Assembly: GCA_020435415.1 (NCBI GenBank)
Contig: JAGQZQ010000032.1
Span: forward strand, 1 to 33,011
DNA length: 33,011 nt
Direction: 5' to 3'
Source of the DNA: Flavobacteriales bacterium
GTDB taxonomy: Bacteria > Bacteroidota > Bacteroidia > JACJYZ01
Below, piece after piece: positions 7,978 through 14,561 of the stretch (the stretch's first letter is position 1; each line of letters begins with the position of its first letter). The notes beneath the pieces were generated by a model. The model made no database searches and was not told the origin of the DNA. It worked only from the letters and a program-made list of their open reading frames with translations. A program made the translations under genes and the position numbers.

Positions 7978-8538
7978 ATGTCTAAACGTTCACCTGTTTC
8001 AGATCAGGAACTGATCGAAATGTACAGGAACTCCCACGACCTGAAATACGTCGGAGAGTTGTACCAGCGATATACCCATATCATAACCATCATCTGTCTG
8101 AAATATCTCAAGAACCAGGATGATGCCCAGGATGCGGCCATGGACTTGTTTGAGGTCCTATGCAGAGATCTGAAAAAACACCAGGTAAAGCAATTTAAAT
8201 CCTGGCTCGCCACCGTCACCAAGAATTTATGTATCAAGAAGTTACGCCGATCCAGCCACGATGATCTCAAGGAAGGGATGGCCGTTGCGGAAGAAACGGT
8301 TGTGGAAATCTCAGGTGTCATGGACCCTAATGTTATCAAAGAGGAGCAGTTGAGCCGGTTGGAAAAGCTGATTGAGGAAATTCCCGCAGAACAGGCCACA
8401 TGCATTAAGCTGTTCTATCTGGAAGAAAAGAGTTATGAAGACATTGCGGGTATCACCGGATACTCCATGAATGAGGTCAAAAGTTATTTACAAAACGGAA
8501 AACGCAACCTTAGAATAAGAATGCAAAAGCCCTCCTGA
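7978..8538 (+). CDS. ECF-type RNA polymerase sigma factor
   Basis: The 186-residue product has sigma region 2 at about residues 22-92 (LYQRYTHIITIICLKYLKNQDDAQDAAMDLF, then FKSWLATVTKNLCIKKLRR) and region 4 at about 125-182 (LEKLIEEIPAEQATCIKLFYLEEKSYEDIAGITGYS, a helix-turn-helix). Regions 1 and 3 are absent, as in extracytoplasmic-function sigma factors. The acidic linker at residues 94-125 is normal. The frame reaches back to a TTG at 7924, but the ATG at 7978 gives a standard N-terminus (MSKRSPVSDQELIEMY). The stop codon shares one base with the ATG of the next gene (TGATG), so the sigma factor and its membrane partner are translationally coupled. Confidence 0.9.
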   Translation: MSKRSPVSDQELIEMYRNSHDLKYVGELYQRYTHIITIICLKYLKNQDDAQDAAMDLFEVLCRDLKKHQVKQFKSWLATVTKNLCIKKLRRSSHDDLKEGMAVAEETVVEISGVMDPNVIKEEQLSRLEKLIEEIPAEQATCIKLFYLEEKSYEDIAGITGYSMNEVKSYLQNGKRNLRIRMQKPS

Positions 8539-9623
8539 TGCAGGACGCACTGAAGAACATATTAACCGATAGGTCTTGCCTGAATATGGAGGAGTTGTAT
8601 GGCTATGCACAAGGCACGCTCTCCCCTGAAATCAAGCACAGCGCAGAATCGCACTTATTGGATTGTGTACTATGTAATGAAGCGCTTGACGCAATCAAGG
8701 AAGTAAATCAGGCAGATGCGGATCTTCTTTCACAAAAGGTGAACCAGGCCATTGAGAAACAAAGTGGATTCTCTCAGGGTGGTTTTGACGTCAGGAATAA
8801 AAGCTGGTTATGGATCGGGTTGGCGATAGTGGCAGGGATGGCATCCCTTCTATCGTTGTTGCCTGACGGGGGCGACACAGATGATACCGTCCCTGAATTA
8901 AACAAACCTTACTATGTAGATCGCGCTTCGCGAGAAAACCATCTGGATGACTTCGCCGACGAATGGACAATTACAGATACTTCTGCCATTAACGCAAGTG
9001 ACAGTCTGCAAGACCCAACGCCATCCGAAACCGGAATGGTTGAGCAGTCCGACCAAAAAGAAATTCAATCTGAAAAGGCCACTGATGCCAATGACAAGAA
9101 AAACAAGAAAAATCAGGCCAGCTTAGAAGGTACCGGGCAACAGGTTACAGAAAAAGACCAGGCAGACAATACGTCGATCAATTATATCCAGGAGATTGAC
9201 ATATTCAGAAGAGAAAACCTTGATAAACGCAAGATCAAAAAAGGAGAAGAGGATACGGCGGGAGGCAAAGCATATTCCGTACTGTTTGAAGAACCCGACT
9301 CCTATAATGCCGAAGGTATGCCTGCGTTTAAAGGAGGTGACGGCCGTCTCAAACAATACCTGGAAGGAAAAATCACACCAACGGAATCGATAACCGCAAA
9401 AGGTCAACCCGGATCCGCCATTGTAAGTTTTGTAATCAATCCGGAAGGACAACTATCTGAAGTCACCCTGATGAAGGGGATCGATAGCGACTATGACCAA
9501 CAGATACTGAAGGCCATCAAAGAAATGCCATCCTGGGAACCGGCAACCAGAAAGGAAAAAGAAGGGTGGGCAAAATACACCCTGATGTTCAAAATCCAAA
9601 AGGAAAATACATCCCGGCAATAG
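8538..9623 (+). CDS. Membrane anti-sigma factor with zinc-binding N-terminus and TonB-like C-terminal domain
   Basis: The N-terminal region contains a Hx3Cx2C motif (His39, Cys43, Cys46), the signature of zinc-associated anti-sigma domains that sequester an ECF sigma factor in the cytoplasm. One transmembrane helix follows (about residues 90-108). Then comes a long, polar, low-complexity periplasmic linker (about 110-260, rich in Asp, Lys, Gln and Thr). The C-terminal 95 residues resemble the TonB C-terminal domain: MPAFKGGDGRLKQYLEGKI, GSAIVSFVINPEGQLSEV, and MPSWEPATRKEK. This topology (inside zinc domain, one helix, outside TonB fold) suggests that contact with an outer-membrane partner could signal release of the sigma factor. 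That mechanism is inference. The gene starts within the sigma stop codon; no TonB-dependent receptor is present nearby. Confidence 0.82.
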   Translation: MQDALKNILTDRSCLNMEELYGYAQGTLSPEIKHSAESHLLDCVLCNEALDAIKEVNQADADLLSQKVNQAIEKQSGFSQGGFDVRNKSWLWIGLAIVAGMASLLSLLPDGGDTDDTVPELNKPYYVDRASRENHLDDFADEWTITDTSAINASDSLQDPTPSETGMVEQSDQKEIQSEKATDANDKKNKKNQASLEGTGQQVTEKDQADNTSINYIQEIDIFRRENLDKRKIKKGEEDTAGGKAYSVLFEEPDSYNAEGMPAFKGGDGRLKQYLEGKITPTESITAKGQPGSAIVSFVINPEGQLSEVTLMKGIDSDYDQQILKAIKEMPSWEPATRKEKEGWAKYTLMFKIQKENTSRQ

Positions 9624-9654
9624 GCCGCCGATAACGGCCCACACGCTACCAAGC

Positions 9655-9717
9655 CCTACTGCATCAATTCGTAGCTTTTCCCGAGGTACTTAATATTAAC
9701 CCAACTTATGCAGTAGG
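9655..9717. repeat. 10-bp perfect inverted repeat, 43-nt spacer
   Basis: CCTACTGCAT at 9655-9664 is the exact reverse complement of ATGCAGTAGG at 9708-9717. The right arm also overlaps an alternative imperfect stem (AACCCAACT at 9698-9706 with AGTTGGGGTT at 9749-9758, one bulge). The two pairings are interleaved and could form a pseudoknot or compete. Confidence 0.5.
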
Positions 9718-9769
9718 AGGTGAGGAACGAGCCGAACTATCTGTATTTAGTTGGGGTTATCCCGATTTA

Positions 9770-9819
9770 GAAAATCACTTTTCGGATGCACGAAGTACAG
9801 GCCGGAAAGGCTGATTTTC
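9770..9819. repeat. Imperfect stem-loop
   Basis: The arm at 9770-9785 (GAAAATCA then CTTTTCGG) pairs with 9802-9819 (CCGGAAAGG then CTGATTTTC) with small internal mismatches and a 16-nt loop. It falls in the 401-bp interval between the anti-sigma gene and the GH3 gene. Confidence 0.45.
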
Positions 9820-9826
9820 TTAATCG

Positions 9827-9856
9827 CTATGCATTAGAAAATTTTCTATTGCATAG
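9827..9856. repeat. 30-bp near-perfect palindrome
   Basis: The left arm CTATGCATTAGAAAA (9827-9841) and right arm TTTTCTATTGCATAG (9842-9856) are reverse complements with a single mismatched pair and no spacer. It could be a dimeric operator, a cruciform-forming site or the stem of a transcript hairpin. No T-run follows the right arm, so it is a poor intrinsic terminator on the + strand. Confidence 0.6.
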
Positions 9857-9925
9857 TTTGGGATTAAATGTCGTACTTTTAGCCTCATATCAACACGGTA
9901 CATGATCCGTCAAAGCATTCATTCA

Positions 9926-10011
9926 TTACCGAACCCGGTTGTTTCAAACGGTAAATTACCATCTGCTATGGATTGGCTCACTTCATTGTGCCGATAGCCA
10001 ATTATCTATGG
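9926..10011. repeat. Competing short hairpins and flanked inverted repeat upstream of the GH3 gene
   Basis: TTACCG (9926-9931) can pair with CGGTAA (9949-9954), which can instead pair with TTACC (9956-9960): two mutually exclusive stems. Next, ATTGGCT (9972-9978) and AGCCAAT (9996-10002) form a 7-bp inverted repeat with a 17-nt loop, flanked by CTATGG on both sides (9966-9971 and 10006-10011). The whole set ends 13 nt before the GH3 ATG. It may be a regulatory leader, though each repeat is short enough to occur by chance. Confidence 0.3.
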
Positions 10012-10024
10012 ACGGAAATTAGGA

Positions 10025-11563
10025 ATGGCTTTCATTGGAACCATATTACAGGAATCCATCAAACTTAAACAGTCGATGGCTTCAGGCCGCACGAAGGCCA
10101 GTCCGTTGCTTCAACAATACAAAACCCTTGAGAAGCTTATCACCTATTCCAAGGACACTGCCTTCGGGGAGGACTTCTCTTTCCCGGATCTGTTAAAGGA
10201 AAAGGATCTGATGGATGCCTACAGGTCATCCGTCCCGGTGTTCAACTACGAAAGCATGCTTAAGACATACTGGTCCCGGATTCTTGAGGACCAGGAGAAT
10301 ATCTGCAGACCCGGAAAGACAAAATTCTTTGCCCTTACCTCCGGAACGTCCGATTCCGCAAGTAAACGTGTGCCTGTTACCACAAGCATGATCAAGGCCG
10401 TACGAAAAACAAGCATACGTCAGATGCTTACACTTTCCCAGTTCGACCTGCCCGGTAATTTTTATGAAAAGGGTGTGTTGATGTTGGGAGGAAGTACCAA
10501 ACTCCAAAAGATAGGGCAACATGACGAAGGTGATCTTAGCGGTATTCTTGCCGGAAATATCCCCCTGTGGTTTTACAGGTTTTATAAACCGGGAAGAAAG
10601 CTTGCGATGGAGCGCGACTGGCAATTAAAACTGGACAACATCACCAAAGAAGCAGCCTCGTGGAATATCGGTATCATTGCAGGTGTTCCGGCATGGGTTC
10701 AAATCCTCATGGAACGTATCATCGATCATTATAAGGTAAAACACATCCATGAGATCTGGCCAAACCTGAAGTTCTTTGTTCACGGAGGCGTATCGTTTGA
10801 ACCCTATCGCAAGGGATTCAACGCACTGCTGGGCGAGGAGATCAACTACCTGGAAACTTACCTTGCAAGTGAAGGCTTCCTTGCCTTTCAGAATGGCACA
10901 TGCCCTCATATGCAGCTTGTGCTGGACAACGGCATCTACTTTGAGTTCATCCCCTACAACGACAACAATTTTGATGATTCCGGCAATCTGAAACCCGGAG
11001 CCCGGTCACTGCACATCAATGAGGTGGATACAAAAACCGACTATGCCATCATCATTACCACATGTGCAGGAGCCTACCGCTACCTGATCGGTGATACCAT
11101 CCGTTTCATTTCCACCGAGACCTGTGAGATAAAGATCACCGGGCGCACCAAACATTTTCTGAGTCTCTGCGGAGAACACCTCTCTGTAGACAATATGAAT
11201 ACCGCAATCAAGCGTCTTGCCGAAGAAACCGGGCAAGTGATCAGGGAATATACCGTGACCGGCATTCCGTATGAAGGAATGTTCGCCCATCAATGGTATA
11301 TCGCCATGGAAAACCCAACCAATATAGAACAAGTGCAACAACAGCTCGACCGTATTCTATGCCAGATCAACGATGATTACGCCGTTGAAAGAAAGGCTGC
11401 ACTAAAAGCAGTGATGGTAAAGCCATTGCAAACCACCACCTTCTACCGGTTCCTCAAAACCCTTGGCAAAGAGGGAGGCCAAAACAAGTTTCCGCGGGTG
11501 CTTAAAGGCGCATTGGTAGAAAAATGGCAGACCTTCCTAAACAACGACCCCGATGCCCGTTGA
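10025..11563 (+). CDS. GH3-type acyl-adenylase (GH3 auxin-responsive promoter family)
   Basis: The 512-residue product has the size and layout of the GH3 branch of the firefly-luciferase-like adenylate-forming enzymes. The ATP-binding loop is FFALTSGTSDSASKRVP (about residues 101-117). A YLASEGFLAFQ segment, and GAYRYLIGDTIRF followed by IKITGRTKHFLSLCGEHLS, correspond to the adenylate-binding and hinge regions. Plant relatives attach amino acids to jasmonate or auxin; the bacterial substrates are mostly unknown, so acyl-adenylation is as far as the sequence goes. The ATG at 10025 gives a natural N-terminus. Its 3' end overlaps the LysE-family gene by 11 nt, implying one transcript. A 401-bp structured intergenic region precedes it, the only long gap in the window, where its promoter or leader control should lie. 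Confidence 0.88.
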   Translation: MAFIGTILQESIKLKQSMASGRTKASPLLQQYKTLEKLITYSKDTAFGEDFSFPDLLKEKDLMDAYRSSVPVFNYESMLKTYWSRILEDQENICRPGKTKFFALTSGTSDSASKRVPVTTSMIKAVRKTSIRQMLTLSQFDLPGNFYEKGVLMLGGSTKLQKIGQHDEGDLSGILAGNIPLWFYRFYKPGRKLAMERDWQLKLDNITKEAASWNIGIIAGVPAWVQILMERIIDHYKVKHIHEIWPNLKFFVHGGVSFEPYRKGFNALLGEEINYLETYLASEGFLAFQNGTCPHMQLVLDNGIYFEFIPYNDNNFDDSGNLKPGARSLHINEVDTKTDYAIIITTCAGAYRYLIGDTIRFISTETCEIKITGRTKHFLSLCGEHLSVDNMNTAIKRLAEETGQVIREYTVTGIPYEGMFAHQWYIAMENPTNIEQVQQQLDRILCQINDDYAVERKAALKAVMVKPLQTTTFYRFLKTLGKEGGQNKFPRVLKGALVEKWQTFLNNDPDAR

Positions 11564-12170
11564 AGCCATCGCCAAAGGCGCGGGCATGGGATTTCTGTTA
11601 AGTCTGATGGTTGGTCCGGTTTTTTTCGGACTGATCGAGACAAGCATCAAGAAGGGTTTCTGGTCGGCACTTTTTTTTGCCATTGGCATCCTGGCCGGGG
11701 ATGCATCCCTGATATTCATCGCATACAAGGGTTCATCCCTGATCTCCATTTCAGATGATGCTCATTTTGCTTTTAAGATCATCGGAGGCTGTCTGATGAT
11801 GGGCTTAGGCCTTTTTAAAATCTTTAAAAGAACGCACAGCACACCTGAAAACGAAAAGGTCTTCACCATCGAAAGTGAACATTTTATGCGATCTATTATC
11901 AAAGGTCTATTTCTGAATGCCATCAATCCTGCCGTCATGTTCTTCTGGGCAGGGATGGTGGTAGTCGCAAAATCCGAGTTCCCTGCAAAGGAGGACTCCA
12001 TCACCTTCTTTCTGTGTATCCTTGGAACCTTATTTTTTACCGATACACTGAAAGCATTTCTGGCGAGATACCTGAGAGCGCTGGTCACACCGAAACTTGT
12101 TAACATGGTATCACGGGGTGTCGGCGTAGTTTTTGTTATTTTTGGGGTGTGGATGATGGTCCGGAAGTAG
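11553..12170 (+). CDS. LysE/RhtB family amino-acid or small-metabolite exporter
   Basis: The 205-residue inner-membrane protein has about six hydrophobic helices and the family N-terminal signature: a glycine-rich GAGMGFLLSLMVGPVFFGLIETSIKKG segment, then FAIGILAGDASLIFIAY. A later NAINPAVMFFWAGM motif is also typical. Members export amino acids or related compounds by proton exchange. The start lies inside the 3' end of the GH3 gene (11-nt overlap), so translation is probably coupled. Export of the GH3 product or its amino-acid partner is a reasonable but untested idea. A 39-nt gap separates it from the YeeE/YedE pair. Confidence 0.88.
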   Translation: MPVEAIAKGAGMGFLLSLMVGPVFFGLIETSIKKGFWSALFFAIGILAGDASLIFIAYKGSSLISISDDAHFAFKIIGGCLMMGLGLFKIFKRTHSTPENEKVFTIESEHFMRSIIKGLFLNAINPAVMFFWAGMVVVAKSEFPAKEDSITFFLCILGTLFFTDTLKAFLARYLRALVTPKLVNMVSRGVGVVFVIFGVWMMVRK

Positions 12171-12209
12171 TTTTCCAACTTCGGGTCATTGTCATTGGAA
12201 TGCCGCGTC

Positions 12210-12791
12210 ATGACAGATTTTATTGATTTCCTCCGACAACCTATGCCCTGGTATATTGCAGGGCCACTTATCGGTTTAATGATACCACTGCTGCTAATCA
12301 CAGACAACCGTAAATTCGGTATTTCATCTTCATTCAGGCACATTTGCGCGGCCTGTCTCCCCAAAGTAAGCGGGTATTTCAAGTATGACTGGAAAGAAAA
12401 AAAGTGGAACATGATTTTTGCAGTCGGCGTGATAGCCGGTGGCTTTATCGGTGGTTTTGCATTTGCAAACCCTGAGCCCATCAGGTTATCCAATGAAGCC
12501 ATTGCCATGTTTGCAGAATGGGGCCTCCCCCAACCGGATCAGGCGCTGATTCCTTCTACCCTGTTCAGCTGGAACTTCCTTGCTACCTGGAAAGGAATGA
12601 TTCTCATCGTTGCCGGTGGGTTTCTGGTGGGTTTCGGAACACGGTATGCAGAAGGCTGCACTTCCGGACATTCGATCACCGGCTTGTCTCTCCTGCGTTA
12701 TGAGTCATTAATCGCCACCATTTTTTTCTTTGCAGGAGGCATGCTCATGTCTAACCTGATCCTGCCATGGATCCTTAAATCCGGGTTATGA
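12210..12791 (+). CDS. YeeE/YedE family membrane protein, larger half (sulfur-compound transporter)
   Basis: The 193-residue protein has about four or five transmembrane helices and the family motif GFGTRYAEGCTSGHSITG, in which the conserved Cys is thought to handle thiosulfate or another sulfane-sulfur species. Full-length TsuA/YeeE carries two such halves in one chain; here the second half is the next gene, overlapping by 4 nt (ATGA). The frame reaches a TTG at 12189, but the ATG at 12210 (MTDFIDFLRQPMPWYIAG) gives the usual N-terminus. A pair of extra cysteines (ICAACLPK) lies in the loop after the first helix. Uptake of thiosulfate or persulfide-type sulfur is the likely role, inferred from the family. 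Confidence 0.87.
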   Translation: MTDFIDFLRQPMPWYIAGPLIGLMIPLLLITDNRKFGISSSFRHICAACLPKVSGYFKYDWKEKKWNMIFAVGVIAGGFIGGFAFANPEPIRLSNEAIAMFAEWGLPQPDQALIPSTLFSWNFLATWKGMILIVAGGFLVGFGTRYAEGCTSGHSITGLSLLRYESLIATIFFFAGGMLMSNLILPWILKSGL

Positions 12792-13198
12792 TGAAGACAC
12801 GTATGTTTTTTCTGGGCCTTATCTTTGGTACGATCCTGACCAAATCGGAGGTGATCTCATGGTACCGGATTCAGGAGATGTTCCACTTCCAGTCATTCTA
12901 TATGTACGGTGTTTTTGCAACGGCTATTCCCGTCGGAATCATCACCACCCAACTCATGAAAAAGTTCGGGACCAAAACCCTGAACGGAGACCCCATTCGC
13001 TGGCCGGAATATCATTTTACAAAAGGCCATGTGATCGGAGGCTTCCTGTTCGGTCTCGGCTGGAGCATGACCGGGGCATGCCCGGGACCGCTGTTTGCAT
13101 TAGCAGGCGGAGGATATACGGTGATCATTGTAGCCCTCGTAAGCGCTATTCTGGGCACTTACGTTTACGGTTGGTTGAGCGACAAACTACCACAGTAA
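12788..13198 (+). CDS. YeeE/YedE-type small half (DUF6691 family)
   Basis: The 136-residue membrane protein has four likely helices and the companion motif GLGWSMTGACPGPLFALAGGG with its conserved Cys. Together with the preceding gene it should rebuild a full sulfur-compound transporter pore. The ATG at 12788 overlaps the preceding stop by 4 nt; a second ATG follows directly at 12791, and either is possible. Its stop is followed by a single base before the ATG of the antiporter gene, so the three membrane genes form one unit. Confidence 0.86.
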   Translation: MMKTRMFFLGLIFGTILTKSEVISWYRIQEMFHFQSFYMYGVFATAIPVGIITTQLMKKFGTKTLNGDPIRWPEYHFTKGHVIGGFLFGLGWSMTGACPGPLFALAGGGYTVIIVALVSAILGTYVYGWLSDKLPQ

Positions 13199-13199
13199 C

Positions 13200-14561
13200 A
13201 TGGATATCTCCCTTGTCATTGTAGTCCTGGGTTTGCTGATCTTTTCAGCTTACATTTTCAACGGCCTCTTCAGTTACACCCGCGTTCCGAACGTACTGTT
13301 ATTGTTGATTGTGGGTTTGGTCGTTGGCCCCTTAACATCGTGGATCAAGCCTTATCAGTTCGGAGAAATGGGGCCGGTATTTACTTCGGTGACCCTGGTG
13401 CTGATCCTTTTCGAAAGTGGCACCAAGCTCAAGCTGGATGATCTGGCAGCCTCCATCGGTTCCGCATCCCTGCTTACGCTGGTAAACTTTCTCATCGGCA
13501 GTCTGATTGCCGGTTTTGTCGCATACCTGTTCATGGGGCTTTCCTCCATTGGCGCAGCGTTCTTTGGCACCATTGTTTCCGGTACGTCTTCCGCTATCGT
13601 GATCCCCATGGTGAACCAAATGGGGTTGAACAAGAAGGCAGGATCCATACTCCTGCTCGAGTCGGCCATCAGTGATGTGCTTTGTCTGGTTGTCGGTTTA
13701 ACCTTGCTGCCCGCTATGAAGGCAGGATCTTTTGATCTTTCCGTGATCCTGGGAAAGATTTGGAAATCGTTTCTTCTGGCCCTGTTGATGGGTAGCGTTA
13801 CCGGGCTGGCATGGTCGGTGATTCTCAAATGGATCAGAACCATACGTAACCCATTATTCTCCAATCTCGCATTTGCTTTTATTCTTTACGGCGTCACAGA
13901 AAAGCTGGGATTGAACGGGGGGATGGCGGTATTGGGATTCGGTATTGTACTGGGCAATGCATACACTCTCCAAAAAAGCAGACTGAGTGTACTGATCCCC
14001 GCCCAGGAATTAACCGAGAATGAGAAGGGTTTCTTCTCGGAACTGGCTTTTATCACCCAAACATACTTCTTTGTTTATGTGGGCATCCACATGCAGTTCG
14101 GTGGCCCCACGCCGTATATCGCAGCCCTGCTGATCATTGCAGGCATCCTTTTCGCCCGGCCCTGGGCGGTGCGGTTTCTCACCCGTGGAAAGCTTCCGAT
14201 GAAAGACCTGGCAACCATGTCGTTGATGTCACCCAAAGGACTGGTACCCGCCATCCTTGCCTCCCTTCCCCTGCAAAGAGGTATTGCGGAAGGAAGGGCC
14301 ATCCAGGATCTCGCCTATGCCCTGATTCTTCTGAGCATCGTACTCTGCACCTTGTTTATGGTATTGACAAATCGCTATCCGAAACTGCGCGACCGGTGGT
14401 TTGCCATGCTAAAAGTAAAGGCATCACCGGAAGAAGAGACCGAGGAGCAATCTCAGGAAGTTGAGGCTGTCATGGTCGAAAATGCACCCGCTGAAACCGA
14501 TACCTCCTTACCTGAATCAGACCAGAACACCGAAGGGACCTCCGGTACAACTAGCCCCTGA
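13200..14561 (+). CDS. Cation:proton antiporter (CPA family)
   Basis: The 453-residue protein has about 12 hydrophobic segments across residues 1-400 and the CPA core: LILFESGTKLKLDDL in the early part, the SGTSSAIVIPM segment (equivalent to the unwound helix 4), and ESAISDVLCLVVG in helix 5. The last carries Ser-Asp where the classical antiporters have Asn-Asp or Asp-Asp. It exchanges Na+ or K+ for protons at the inner membrane. No TrkA-N or TrkA-C regulatory domain follows; instead there is a short acidic, Ser/Thr/Pro-rich cytoplasmic tail (about 404-453). It is the last gene of the + strand run, and its 3' end overlaps the convergent glycosyltransferase gene by 11 bp. Confidence 0.88.
   Translation: MDISLVIVVLGLLIFSAYIFNGLFSYTRVPNVLLLLIVGLVVGPLTSWIKPYQFGEMGPVFTSVTLVLILFESGTKLKLDDLAASIGSASLLTLVNFLIGSLIAGFVAYLFMGLSSIGAAFFGTIVSGTSSAIVIPMVNQMGLNKKAGSILLLESAISDVLCLVVGLTLLPAMKAGSFDLSVILGKIWKSFLLALLMGSVTGLAWSVILKWIRTIRNPLFSNLAFAFILYGVTEKLGLNGGMAVLGFGIVLGNAYTLQKSRLSVLIPAQELTENEKGFFSELAFITQTYFFVYVGIHMQFGGPTPYIAALLIIAGILFARPWAVRFLTRGKLPMKDLATMSLMSPKGLVPAILASLPLQRGIAEGRAIQDLAYALILLSIVLCTLFMVLTNRYPKLRDRWFAMLKVKASPEEETEEQSQEVEAVMVENAPAETDTSLPESDQNTEGTSGTTSP

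Larger units (their letters stand above)
9632..9905 (+). pseudogene. Possible frameshifted coding remnant of unknown family
   Basis: Between a stop at 9632-9634 and a stop at 9812-9814 one frame is open for 59 codons and reads like protein (for example HQFVAFPEVLNINPTYAVGG and ELSVFSWGYPDLENHF). A second frame, open from 9771 to the TGA at 9903-9905, carries on with NRYALENFLLHSLGLNVVLL. A single indel near 9800-9809 would join them into about 90 codons. There is no plausible start for the joined frame, so it would be the tail of a decayed gene, or part of a dispersed repeat that happens to be open. I do not recognise the family. The segment is more AT-rich than its neighbours. Confidence 0.3.
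9624..10024. other. 401-bp interval without an intact gene, rich in inverted repeats
   Basis: This is the only gap above 300 bp in the window. It separates the sigma/anti-sigma operon from the GH3 operon. It contains the inverted repeats and the possible frameshifted remnant listed separately. I find no tRNA-like cloverleaf and no clean intrinsic terminator with a T-run. TACTTTTA at 9874-9881 is a 7-of-8 -7 box match, but its -33 partner is poor. AT content is visibly above that of the flanking genes. Confidence 0.7.

Noticed and set aside
9698-9758. Integron attC site (ACCCAAC ... GTTGGGG ends with a bulged hairpin between)
   Set aside because: The right end does not match GTTRRRY fully, there is one site only, and no integrase or cassette array is present.
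9786-9905. A 39-codon ATG-initiated small gene
   Set aside because: It overlaps the palindrome and the end of another open frame, has no ribosome-binding signal I can see, and fits better as part of a degraded frame or repeat.
11762-12508. A 248-codon - strand frame across lysE and the YeeE gene
   Set aside because: It is antisense to two clear membrane-protein genes, and its Lys/Pro/Thr-rich composition is an artefact of their complement.
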